Shown here: positions 38,031-46,289 of the stretch, piece by piece
How the letters are laid out: the number at the start of each line of letters is the position of its first letter
How positions within the stretch are numbered: the first letter of the stretch is position 1
Assembly: GCF_030269365.1 (NCBI RefSeq)
Contig: NZ_BSTF01000013.1
Span: forward strand, 186,001 to 250,000
Length of the DNA stretch: 64,000 nucleotides
Direction of reading: 5' to 3'
Origin: Lentzea sp. NBRC 102530
GTDB taxonomy: Bacteria; Actinomycetota; Actinomycetes; Mycobacteriales; Pseudonocardiaceae
Notes under the pieces: model-generated
Seen by the model: the letters and a program-made list of their open reading frames with translations, nothing else
What the model was told of the DNA's origin: nothing
The model's database searches: none
Program-made: the position numbers and the translations under genes

Positions 38031-39274
38031 CGGAACAGCGTGTCTCCCCAGAACCCGCCCTCCCGGACGCCGGGCGGGACGGCGAAGTGCCCGGAACCGG
38101 TGTGCTCCACGTACTCCATCATGTCGTCCTTTGTGGACAGCGCCTGCTGCATCGGGACGAACTGGGTGCGGCTGTCCCGGTTGAACGCCACGAAGAACAG
38201 GCCCGCGTCGAGGTGCCCGAGGCCGTCCGAGCCGTCGGTGAAGTTGTAGCCGCGGCGCAGGATCCTGGCGCCGTTCAACGACTCCGGCGAGGCGAGCCGG
38301 ATGTGCGCGATGTCGTTGATCAACGGGACGCCGCCCGCGCCCTTGACGTGCAGGTCGGGTTCGTCGAACTCCTTGCTCTGCCCGAGCGGCGCGCCCTCGC
38401 CCTTGGTGCGGCCGACGATCTGCTCCTGCTCGACCAGCGACGTGCGGTCCCAGATCTCGATGTGCATCCGGATTCGGCGCGTCACCAGGTACGTGCCGCC
38501 GACGAGCCACTCCGGCCCGTCCTCCTCCGCCACCCAGACGTGGTCGCGCAGGTGGTCGGTGTCCTCGGCCTTGATGTTGCGGGTGCCGTCCTTGAACCCG
38601 AACATGTTGCGCGGCGTGGCCTGGTCGCGCGTGGTCGAGGAGGTGCGGCCGAAGCCGAGCTGCGACCAGCGCACCGCGACCTTGCCGAACCCGATCCGCA
38701 CCAGGTTGCGGATCGCGTGCACCGCGACCTGCGGGTCGTTCGCGCAGGCCTGGATGCAGAGGTCGCCGTTGCTGCGGGCCGGGTCCAGGTCGTCCTTGGG
38801 GAACCGGGGCAGGTCGATCAGGCGTTCCGGCCGCTTCGACGCGAGCCCGAACCGATCGTCGAACAGCGACGGCCCGAAGCCGATGGTGATCGTCAGCGCG
38901 GACGCGGGCAGGTCGAGCGCCTCACCGGTGTCCTTGGGCGGCGCCTCGGCGTTGCCGCCGACCGCACCGTTCTCCGCGGCCTCCTGACCGGCCGTCATGC
39001 GTTCCGCGGCGACGGTCCACTCCTTGAGCAGGGCGACCAGTTCGGCACGGCTCTTCGTCTTCACGTCGAGCGCGACGAAGTGCATGTGGTCCTGCGCCGG
39101 CGTGGTGATGCCGGCCTGGATCTCACCGCGGAACGGCACCTTGGCCGCCGCGACGTTCTCGACGGCCGCTGTCTCGCGCGACGCGAGCACTCCGGCGGCG
39201 GCGCCCGCGCCCGCGAGCGCCACCCCGGCACCCGCGAACCCGAGCAGCCTGCGCCGGGGAACCCCCGCGGTCAC
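38027..39274 (-). CDS. efeB: Deferrochelatase/DyP-type peroxidase EfeB
   Basis: 415 residues from a GTG overlapping the efeO stop (GTGA). The Tat signal peptide (PRRRLLGFAGAG then Ala-rich) sends it folded across the membrane. DyP motifs: catalytic GFKDGTRN near residue 225 and the proximal heme histidine in RMHIEIWDR. It oxidises or handles ferrous iron/heme for the EfeU permease. Third gene of efeUOB. Stop shares CTAG with the TPR gene. Confidence 0.92.
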   Translation of the reverse strand: MTAGVPRRRLLGFAGAGVALAGAGAAAGVLASRETAAVENVAAAKVPFRGEIQAGITTPAQDHMHFVALDVKTKSRAELVALLKEWTVAAERMTAGQEAAENGAVGGNAEAPPKDTGEALDLPASALTITIGFGPSLFDDRFGLASKRPERLIDLPRFPKDDLDPARSNGDLCIQACANDPQVAVHAIRNLVRIGFGKVAVRWSQLGFGRTSSTTRDQATPRNMFGFKDGTRNIKAEDTDHLRDHVWVAEEDGPEWLVGGTYLVTRRIRMHIEIWDRTSLVEQEQIVGRTKGEGAPLGQSKEFDEPDLHVKGAGGVPLINDIAHIRLASPESLNGARILRRGYNFTDGSDGLGHLDAGLFFVAFNRDSRTQFVPMQQALSTKDDMMEYVEHTGSGHFAVPPGVREGGFWGDTLFR

Positions 39275-40389
39275 TTGGCGGACACCACTTCCGCGACCTT
39301 GCTGACCGGCTCGCCCAGCGCGTCGACGGCCTCGGCCAGCGCCTTGACCTCGTCCTGCGTCAGCTCGGTGTAGAGCTTGAACCCGTCACCCCTGCGGTGC
39401 TTCTCCAACGCCTCGTCCAGCGCCTTGAACTTGTCATCCAAAGTGGACACCAGCGCCTTGTCCCTCTGCTCCACGGCCGGGCGCAGCGCGGCGATCGCGG
39501 CCTGCGAGCCGTCGACGTTGGCGCGGAAGTCCCACAGGTCGGTGTGCGAGTAGCGGTCCTCCTCACCGGTGATCTTGCCGGTGGCGACCTCGTCGAGCAG
39601 TTCCTTGGCGCCGTTCGCGAGCTGCACGGGCGTGAGCTCGACGGTCTTCGCCTTGGACACGATCTCCTTGACGTCGGTCAGCAGGTCGTCCGCGATCTTG
39701 TCGGAGTCGGCCTGCAGCCCCGAGGTCCACAGGTCCTTCTCGAGGCGGTGGAAGCCGGTGAACGCCATGCCCTCCTCGATGACGTCCTCGCGGCCGTCGA
39801 TCTTGGGGTCGAGGTCGCCGAAGCTCTCCGCGACGGGCTCGATGCGTTCCCAGTACAGGCGCGAGACGGGGAAGAGCGCCTTGGCGTCGTCGACCTTCTT
39901 CGCCTTGACGGCGTTGACGAACTCCTCGGTCTTCACCAGCAGCTGGTCGGCCTGCGAGCTCACGTACCGCTGGTAGCTCTTGGTCGCCTCGGCCAGCAAC
40001 GCGTTGCCGTCGGTCGACTTCTTGGCGTCACCGGTGACGGTGAAGTCGCCGCGGATGCCGTCGCCCTTCATGCCGGGCTTGCACGCGGTCTGGAGCTTGC
40101 CGGACTCGGTGACCTCGACGATCAGCTTTCTGCTCAGGCCCGGCCCGATGTTTTCGACCTCGCCGAGGATCCGGTCGCCCTCGGCGTAGAGGTAGAACTC
40201 GGTCACCTTGGTGCCCTTGTTGGTCACCTCGAACGTGACGTTGCCGGTCGAGGCCTCGGTCTTGGCGACCTTGCACGCGTCGTCACTCGCCTCGACCGCG
40301 ATGCTGCCGCTCGCTCCGTCGGTCGTGCCGCCGTTGCTGCACGCCGCCAGCACCGCGAGAGAGCCCAGGATGACTGCTGCCTTGCGCAC
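39271..40389 (-). CDS. efeO: Iron uptake lipoprotein EfeO
   Basis: 372 residues from the GTG at 40389, with GGAG upstream. Type II signal peptide with lipobox LAVLAAC. An N-terminal cupredoxin-like domain (NVTFEVTNKGTKVTEFYLYA) precedes the imelysin/EfeM-type helical domain from about 130 (FHRLEKDLW contains the HxxE-like motif variant, with GREDVIEEGMAFTGFHRLE). Binds iron at the outer face and passes it to EfeU. Longer frames reaching upstream overlap the start of the intergenic leader and lack an SD. Confidence 0.9.
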   Translation of the reverse strand: MRKAAVILGSLAVLAACSNGGTTDGASGSIAVEASDDACKVAKTEASTGNVTFEVTNKGTKVTEFYLYAEGDRILGEVENIGPGLSRKLIVEVTESGKLQTACKPGMKGDGIRGDFTVTGDAKKSTDGNALLAEATKSYQRYVSSQADQLLVKTEEFVNAVKAKKVDDAKALFPVSRLYWERIEPVAESFGDLDPKIDGREDVIEEGMAFTGFHRLEKDLWTSGLQADSDKIADDLLTDVKEIVSKAKTVELTPVQLANGAKELLDEVATGKITGEEDRYSHTDLWDFRANVDGSQAAIAALRPAVEQRDKALVSTLDDKFKALDEALEKHRRGDGFKLYTELTQDEVKALAEAVDALGEPVSKVAEVVSAK

Positions 40390-40403
40390 GGTTACTCCAG
40401 TGA

Positions 40404-41228
40404 TCAGTTGGCCACGGCGGCGCGTCGGCGCGGCCGGACGAGGAACAGGGACAGGACCACCACCACGTAGGCGACCCACGCGATGGCCTGCAGCACGGAC
40501 GTCCGCTGCGAGTAGTTGAAGAAGCCCTTGAGCAGCGCGCCGTACCAGGAGTCCTCCGGCAGCACGTCGCTGATGTCGAACGCCAGCGTGTTGAGGCCCG
40601 GCAGGATCGCGGCCTCCTGCAGGTCGTGGATCCCGTAGCTGAGCACCCCGGCGGCCACGAAGACGAGCAGCACCCCGGTGATCGTGAAGAACTTTCCAAG
40701 ATCGAAGCGGATCGCCCCCTGGTACAGAAGTGCGGCGATGGCCACAGCAACCGCGATGCCCGCCACGAACCCGATCAACGGCTGCGTTGTTCCGCCCCCG
40801 GCCGCCTGCACGCTGGAATAGAAGAAGACCGCCGTCTCCAACCCTTCCCGGCCAACCGACAAAAGGGACACGACAATGATGGCGAAAGGTCCGATTTGCA
40901 ACGCTTCATCCATCTTGCCGCGCAACTCCTGCGCGATCGTCCCGGCGGCCTTGCGCATCCAGAAGATCATTCCCGTGACGAACGCGACCGCAATGATCGA
41001 CATCGTCCCGCCGAACGCTTCTTGCTGCTCAAACGTCATCCCGGCGGCACTGAACGTGATGATCGCGCCGGCCGCCACGGAAAGCGCCACTGCGGTCGCG
41101 ACACCGACCCAAACCCACTTGAGCGCGTACCTTCTGTCCGTTTTGACCAAGAATGCGATCAGAATGCTGACGACGAGCGCGGCCTCAAGCCCCTCCCGCA
41201 ACCCGATCAGCCCATTGGCAAACAACAT
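40404..41228 (-). CDS. efeU: FTR1-family iron permease EfeU
   Basis: 274 residues from the ATG at 41228 (MLFANGLIGLREGLEAALVV), with GGAGG eight bases upstream. A GTG at 41276 would add 16 residues but lies inside the iron box and in A/T-rich sequence, so it is rejected. Seven membrane segments; both FTR1 iron-binding REGLE motifs are present (LREGLEAALVV near 10 and GREGLETAVFF near 130). Ferric/ferrous permease in the membrane, working with EfeO and EfeB. The first two thirds have a lower third-position GC than the last third. Confidence 0.92.
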   Translation of the reverse strand: MLFANGLIGLREGLEAALVVSILIAFLVKTDRRYALKWVWVGVATAVALSVAAGAIITFSAAGMTFEQQEAFGGTMSIIAVAFVTGMIFWMRKAAGTIAQELRGKMDEALQIGPFAIIVVSLLSVGREGLETAVFFYSSVQAAGGGTTQPLIGFVAGIAVAVAIAALLYQGAIRFDLGKFFTITGVLLVFVAAGVLSYGIHDLQEAAILPGLNTLAFDISDVLPEDSWYGALLKGFFNYSQRTSVLQAIAWVAYVVVVLSLFLVRPRRRAAVAN

Positions 41229-41261
41229 TCCGGCCGCCTCCACAATTAGGTCGGCCTTATT

Positions 41262-41280
41262 TAAGGTAAGCCTCACCTGA
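41262..41280. promoter_or_regulatory. IdeR/DmdR1-type iron box
   Basis: The 19-mer at 41262-41280 (TAAGGTAAGCCTCACCTGA) matches the known IdeR/DmdR1 consensus TWAGGTWAGSCTWACCTWA at 17 of 19 positions by eye. It lies 33 bases upstream of the preferred efeU ATG, suggesting iron-dependent repression of efeUOB. The divergent transglycosylase start lies to the other side at 41359. Confidence 0.75.
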
Positions 41281-41358
41281 ATGTCCAGCCGCCGGCAGTG
41301 CCGGTTGCGTCACGGTTCACCCCGTCACCGGTCTCGACAAGCACGTAGCCTGGGTGCC

Positions 41359-42177
41359 GTGGTCCCGCCGCCCGCAGTCCAGGAACCCGCCCGCAGCAAC
41401 CGTTCAGGCAACATCATCGGCCGCATCGTCCTGGTGCTGCTGCTGATGGTCGTGGTCGCCGCAGGCGCCTGGGGCCTGGGCGCCCTCAACCGCCGCGAAG
41501 CGGCCCCACTGGGCCCACCCCCGTTCCTGGTCCCCATCCAGGAGGTGGAACCAGGCGCGGCGGCCCCAGGCAGCGCAGCCTCCCCCGGCACCACCCAGAC
41601 CGCGAACCCGCTGGGCGAGTGGGCGACCCGCGTGGCCTCCAAGACCGACATCCCGGTCCGCGCCCTGCACGCCTACGCGTCAGCCGACCTGGCCATGCAA
41701 CAAGAGGCCCCGGCCTGCCGGATCAGTTGGGCCACCCTCGCAGGCATCGGCCGCATCGAGTCGCACCACGGCAACATCAACGGCGCCAAACTCCAGGAGA
41801 ACGGCCTCCCGTCCCGCCCGATCATCGGCATCCCCCTCGACGGCAGCCCGGGCGTGAAGGCCATCCGCGACACCGACGGCGGCCGTCTGGACGGCGACAC
41901 GACGTGGGACAGGGCCGTGGGCCCGATGCAGTTCATCCCGGGCACCTGGAACCGCTGGGCGAAGCGAGCGGCAGGCGACGGCCTGCCGGCGGACCCGCAG
42001 AACATCGACGACGCGGCCCTCACCGCAGCCCGCTACCTCTGCGGAGGCGGCGCGAGGGACCTGGGCACGGGCCAGGGCTGGTGGCAGGCAGTGCTGGCGT
42101 ACAACAACTCGGTGGAGTACGGCCAGAACGTGTTCAGCGGAGCAGACGCCTACGCCAGGGCGAGCATCCCCCAGTAA
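41359..42177 (+). CDS. Membrane-anchored lytic transglycosylase
   Basis: 272 residues if started at the GTG at 41359; a frame from 41281 is open but would begin in the efeU iron box. One membrane segment near 20-40 (IIGRIVLVLLLMVVVAAGAW), then a transglycosylase domain with catalytic Glu in AGIGRIESHHG and GGRLDGDTTWDRAVGPMQFI, closely matching the enzyme at 25594-26895. No low-complexity tail. It cleaves peptidoglycan outside the membrane. Its closeness to the mazG/mfd block makes it the positional equivalent of mycobacterial lpqU (inference). Confidence 0.85.
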   Translation: MVPPPAVQEPARSNRSGNIIGRIVLVLLLMVVVAAGAWGLGALNRREAAPLGPPPFLVPIQEVEPGAAAPGSAASPGTTQTANPLGEWATRVASKTDIPVRALHAYASADLAMQQEAPACRISWATLAGIGRIESHHGNINGAKLQENGLPSRPIIGIPLDGSPGVKAIRDTDGGRLDGDTTWDRAVGPMQFIPGTWNRWAKRAAGDGLPADPQNIDDAALTAARYLCGGGARDLGTGQGWWQAVLAYNNSVEYGQNVFSGADAYARASIPQ

Positions 42178-42246
42178 CCCGCGGGCAGTCCGTCAACGCG
42201 CCCCGCCGCACTCAACGGGGGAACGCAACCCGAAGCCGACCCGAAC

Positions 42247-42292
42247 AAGAGGGGGCTGGGACCGGGCGGAAACGCGGCCCCAACCCCCTCTT
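42247..42292. terminator. Bidirectional terminator hairpin
   Basis: A nine-base perfect outer stem (AAGAGGGGG with CCCCCTCTT) plus a mismatched inner stem encloses a short loop, sitting between the convergent transglycosylase and the membrane protein gene at 42294. It could stop transcription in both directions. Confidence 0.7.
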
Positions 42293-42293
42293 C

Positions 42294-42995
42294 TCACACC
42301 CCCGCCGAGGGCGCGGAGGACGTGGAGGTTTCCTCGGCAGGGGACGAGACAGGCGGTTCTTCATCACCAGGCGAAGGCGGCTCAGCCCGATCACAAGGCG
42401 GAGCAACCGGAGTGGTCGTAACCGGCGGCACCACGGGGTCCTCGGCCCGAGGCGTGGAAGGCGGCACCTCACCGGGCGGCGCGACAGGCGGGGTGACCAC
42501 AGGCGTCTGCACGGGAGTCTCAACAGGACTCTCGACGACAGGCGGCGGCGGAGACTCCACACTGGACTCAACGGCCGAAGAAGTGGTGACCACAACAGAA
42601 GAAGACTCGGCCGGCTCAGGCTCGACCTCGCCCGGCTCGTTCCGCCCGGTGGCCCCGGGCTTGACCCCGGAAACCGGAACCCGGACGGTCTCCGTGACCG
42701 TGGTGCCACCGACAACCCGGGTGGCGGTGGAAACCCGGGCAGCAGCCCGAACCTCCCGAGCCGCCCCCTCCACCACCACGGTCTCGGTGACGGTGGACAA
42801 CGAAACGGCTGTCTCGAAGGGCTCGGTCCACCACTGCGAGGTGGGCCGAACAGATGGAGGCGCGGCCAGAGGAGCCTCCACGGCCCCACCCGTGAACGCG
42901 ATCAACGCGAACATGCCGCCCAGAGCCAGAAACGGCACGACGACCACTGCCCCGAAGCATCCACGCCCGCTGCGCGGCTCTTCACGGTGACTCAT
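42294..42995 (-). CDS. Single-pass membrane protein with Pro/Thr/Val-rich exterior
   Basis: 233 residues from the ATG at 42995 (MSHREEPRSGRGCFG). One membrane helix at about 15-35 (VVVVPFLALGGMFALIAFTG) is followed by repeated T-V-T-E-T-V and long Pro/Glu/Val/Ser-rich low-complexity sequence to the C-terminus, presumably extended outside the cell. No enzymatic motif. Function unknown; perhaps a cell-wall spacer or glycoprotein. Confidence 0.7.
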   Translation of the reverse strand: MSHREEPRSGRGCFGAVVVVPFLALGGMFALIAFTGGAVEAPLAAPPSVRPTSQWWTEPFETAVSLSTVTETVVVEGAAREVRAAARVSTATRVVGGTTVTETVRVPVSGVKPGATGRNEPGEVEPEPAESSSVVVTTSSAVESSVESPPPPVVESPVETPVQTPVVTPPVAPPGEVPPSTPRAEDPVVPPVTTTPVAPPCDRAEPPSPGDEEPPVSSPAEETSTSSAPSAGV

Positions 42996-43014
42996 CCCAG
43001 CACACCCCCGAACG

Positions 43015-43063
43015 GTGACGACTGTTCCATCTGGTTGATCGTCCACATGGAACAGTCCGTCAC
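43015..43063. repeat. Long inverted repeat/stem-loop
   Basis: Arms at 43015-43030 and 43047-43063 are complementary over 16 bp with a single bulge (inner core GACTGTTCCAT / ATGGAACAGTC) around a 16-base loop. It lies between the end of the tricorn-like gene and the start of the membrane protein gene on the same strand. It may be a terminator for the former or an operator for the latter; there is no T-run. Confidence 0.6.
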
Positions 43064-43089
43064 AGTTCTTTAGTCACACGATGGGGTGT

Positions 43090-46000
43090 TCACGGCAGCG
43101 GAGGCAACTCCGGAGCGTGAGCGGCTGGCGAAGATGAAAGGGTTTCCAAGGCCAGCGAAACGGCCTTCTCCAACTGCGGGTCGCGGCCGGAAACGCGGTC
43201 GGCAGGCGTCATGACCACCTCGATGTCCGGGTCGACACCGTGGTTTTCGACGTCCCAACCGTGGCCGGTGAAGTACGAGGCGTACCTCGGTTGGGTGACC
43301 ATGGTGCCGTCTACCAGCGTGAACATCATGTCGATGCCGATGACGCCGCCCCACGTGCGGACGCCCACCACCGGCCCGATGCCCAGTTCCTTGATGGCCA
43401 CGTTGACGATGTCGCCGTCGGAACCGGCGTACTCGTCGGCCACCGCCACCACCGGACCGCGCGGCGCGTCCTGCGGGTACGACTCGGACGCCGTGTACCC
43501 GCGGGCGACGGACCAGCCGATCACCTTGCGGCCGAGCTTCTCGATCACCAGCTGGGACGTGTGGCCGCCGCCGTTCTCGCGGACGTCCAGCACCAGGGCC
43601 TCCCGCGCCAGCTCCACCCGCAGGTCGCGGTGCAGCTGAGCCCAGCCGGCGCCCATCATGTCCGGAACGTGCAGGTAGCCCACACGGCCACCGGATGCGG
43701 CATGAGTGAACGCACGGCGGTTGGCGACCCAGTCGTGATAGCGCAGTGGCTCCTCGTCAGCCAGAGGCACCACCACGACGCGACGCAGCTCGCCACCACC
43801 ACCGGGACGCACGGTCAGCTCAACGGGCTTCCCCGCGGTCCCGACCAGCAACGCCCCAGGCCCGGCCAGCCCCACCGGACGGCCGTCCACGGCGACAAGG
43901 ACATCCCCCGCGCGCACAGCCACACCAGGCGCACACAGAGGCGAACGGGCGTGCGGGTCAGACGTCTCGCCGGGGATCACGCGCTCGACGACCCACGAGT
44001 CACCGACGCGCGCGAGATCGGCACCCAGCAGGCCCTGGCGGCGCGACGCCGGGACGGAAGGCGACGACCCCCAGACGTAGGCGTGCGAGGTGCCCAGTTC
44101 GCCCTGGACCTCCCACAGCAGGTCGACCAGGTCGTCGTGGCTGCCCACCTCGTCCACCAGCGGCCGGTAGCGGTCGAGTTCGCCCTGCCAGTCGACACCG
44201 CCCATGTCGGTGCGCCAGAAGTGGTCGCGCATCAGGCGGCCGTTCTCGGCGTACATCTGCGCCCACTCCAGGGCGGGGTCGACGACGAGCCGGACGCGCG
44301 CGAGGTCGATCTCGACGTAGTCGGCCGAGTCCTCGTCCGCCTTGCTGTCCGAAGGCACGACCCGCAGGTCGCCGCGGTCCTCGACGACGATCTTCTTGCC
44401 GTCGCCGGACACCGCGAACGCTTCCGCGCTGTCCGCCAGCACCTCGGTCTTGACCTTCGTGAAGTCGAAGCGCTCCAGCACGGTCCGCGGCGGACGGGCC
44501 TCGGGCGAGGCCAGGTTGTCGCCCAGCACGCCGAGCAACGGCCGGCGCAGCCACAGCAGGCCGCCCTTCGCCGCGCGCAACGACACGTAGTCGGCGGCCA
44601 CGACGGGCACCGGCACGACGCGGTCGGCGAGGCCTTCGAGGTCGACGCGCGTCACGGGCGTCTTCTCGTCGTCGTCCTCGGAGTCCTTGTCCTCGTCGCC
44701 GACCGGACGGCCGCCGTGCATCGGCGCGAACGGCGACGGCGTGGTCGCGGCCAGCGGCACGAGGTACGGGCGGCAGCCGGTCGGGAACGACAGGTCGAAC
44801 ACGTGCGCGTCGTAGATCGGGTCGAACGTCCTGATCGACAGGAACGCGAGGTACTTGCCGTCCTCGGTGAACGTCGGCGCGAAGTCCGCGAACCGCAGCG
44901 GCGTCGCGTCCACGACGGACAGGTCCGCCGCGTTCACCATCTTGATGTGCCGCAACGGTGTCGGGCCGGGGTGCGACCAGGCGAGCCACGAGGAGTCCGG
45001 CGAGAAGGCGAGGTTCGTGACGTGCGCGTTGGCACCGGACACGACTTCGCGCACTTCACCGGAGGCGATGTCCACCAACAGCAACCGGCCGTCGTGCGTG
45101 GCCACGGCGACGCGCGAGCCGTCCGGCGCGGCGGCCAGCGACATCACGCGGCCCAGTGCGCCGGAGGCGATGCGGCGCGCGGTGTTGCCCGGCTCCACAC
45201 CGCCGACGGGCGCGATCTCCAGGGCTTCCTCGCCCTCGACGTCCGTCACCCACACGACGTGCCCGGTCTCGCCGAGCACCTTCGGCAGCCGGGCGCGCAC
45301 GTCGGAACGGTCGGCCAGCACGCGGACGGGGCCGTCGCGGTGCGTCACCCAGTGCACGGAACCGCGCACCTCGACCGCCGACGCGCGGCCGGTGTGGTCG
45401 ACGCTGAACGACTCGACGTTGCCGGAAGCCTTGATGTGGCGCGGTTGCAGGCCGGTGCGCGGGCCGCCGAGCTTGATGTCGAGCTTGCGCAGTTCGGAAA
45501 GGCCTTCGAGCAACCAGAGTTCGCCCGCCTGGTGGAAGATCACCCGCGAGCCGTCGGTGGAGGCGTTGCGCGCGTAGAACTCCCCGGAGGAGTGGCGGCG
45601 CAGGTCCGTGCCGTCGGGCTGCACGGAGTACAGGCTGCCGACGCCCTCGTGGTCGGACAGGAACGCGATCCGGCCGTCGACCCACATCGGGTTGGCGAGC
45701 GTCGACTTCAGCTCGTCCAGGATCCGCACGAAGTCGCCGGAGCCCTCCAGGTCCACCCACAGCTTGCCCGCCGTGCCGCCGCGGTACCGCTTCCACGCCG
45801 ACGGTTCCTGCATGTAGCTGGAGGACGTGACGATCTGGCCGTCAGGTCCGAACGAGACGTCGTTGACCCACCCGTACGGCAGCAACTCCGACGGTCCGCC
45901 GTCCAGCGGAACGGCGTGCGCTCTCTTGCGGTTGCGCGACATCGTGCCGGTGGTCGTCACCGCCAGCACCCGCCCGTCCGGCGTCCACCCGGACACGGCC

Positions 46001-46260
46001 GAGCGGGCCACGCCCCAGTGGGTCAACCGGCGGGCCGGGCCACCGTCCACAGGGGCCACGCGCACCTCGGGAGCGCCGTCGATCACGCTGGCCCACGCCA
46101 GGTGCGTGCCGTCCGGGGAGAACCGTGGCGTGCGGGCCGGCACCTGATCGGCGGACGCGCGCCAGGCCCTTCCTCCGTCGACGGGGGCGAGCCACACGTC
46201 GTCCTCGGCCACGAACGTCACCAAGTCACCGCGCAGATGCGGATACCGCAGGTAAGTCAC
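43090..46260 (-). CDS. Tricorn-like S41 peptidase
   Basis: 1056 residues from a GTG. An N-terminal six/seven-bladed propeller (TRFSPDGTHLAW-like blades, WTPDGRVLAV, FSPDSSWLAW) covers residues 1-500. A helical segment, PDZ domain at about 765-860 (VRAGDVLVAVDGRPVGLAG) and a tail-specific-protease type S41 core follow, with LVLDVRENGGGHTSQLVIEK and the nucleophile in DEYAGSDGD near residue 945. Tricorn peptidases degrade oligopeptides produced by the proteasome. No signal peptide, so cytoplasmic. Confidence 0.9.
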   Translation of the reverse strand: MTYLRYPHLRGDLVTFVAEDDVWLAPVDGGRAWRASADQVPARTPRFSPDGTHLAWASVIDGAPEVRVAPVDGGPARRLTHWGVARSAVSGWTPDGRVLAVTTTGTMSRNRKRAHAVPLDGGPSELLPYGWVNDVSFGPDGQIVTSSSYMQEPSAWKRYRGGTAGKLWVDLEGSGDFVRILDELKSTLANPMWVDGRIAFLSDHEGVGSLYSVQPDGTDLRRHSSGEFYARNASTDGSRVIFHQAGELWLLEGLSELRKLDIKLGGPRTGLQPRHIKASGNVESFSVDHTGRASAVEVRGSVHWVTHRDGPVRVLADRSDVRARLPKVLGETGHVVWVTDVEGEEALEIAPVGGVEPGNTARRIASGALGRVMSLAAAPDGSRVAVATHDGRLLLVDIASGEVREVVSGANAHVTNLAFSPDSSWLAWSHPGPTPLRHIKMVNAADLSVVDATPLRFADFAPTFTEDGKYLAFLSIRTFDPIYDAHVFDLSFPTGCRPYLVPLAATTPSPFAPMHGGRPVGDEDKDSEDDDEKTPVTRVDLEGLADRVVPVPVVAADYVSLRAAKGGLLWLRRPLLGVLGDNLASPEARPPRTVLERFDFTKVKTEVLADSAEAFAVSGDGKKIVVEDRGDLRVVPSDSKADEDSADYVEIDLARVRLVVDPALEWAQMYAENGRLMRDHFWRTDMGGVDWQGELDRYRPLVDEVGSHDDLVDLLWEVQGELGTSHAYVWGSSPSVPASRRQGLLGADLARVGDSWVVERVIPGETSDPHARSPLCAPGVAVRAGDVLVAVDGRPVGLAGPGALLVGTAGKPVELTVRPGGGGELRRVVVVPLADEEPLRYHDWVANRRAFTHAASGGRVGYLHVPDMMGAGWAQLHRDLRVELAREALVLDVRENGGGHTSQLVIEKLGRKVIGWSVARGYTASESYPQDAPRGPVVAVADEYAGSDGDIVNVAIKELGIGPVVGVRTWGGVIGIDMMFTLVDGTMVTQPRYASYFTGHGWDVENHGVDPDIEVVMTPADRVSGRDPQLEKAVSLALETLSSSPAAHAPELPPLP

Positions 46261-46289
46261 GAGATCGACGTTAGCCCAACGCCGCCGTT

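Noticed and set aside
42212..42889. Arg/Pro-rich frames opposite the membrane protein gene
   Set aside because: They are the reverse reading of a Pro/Thr/Val-rich real protein and have artefactual composition.
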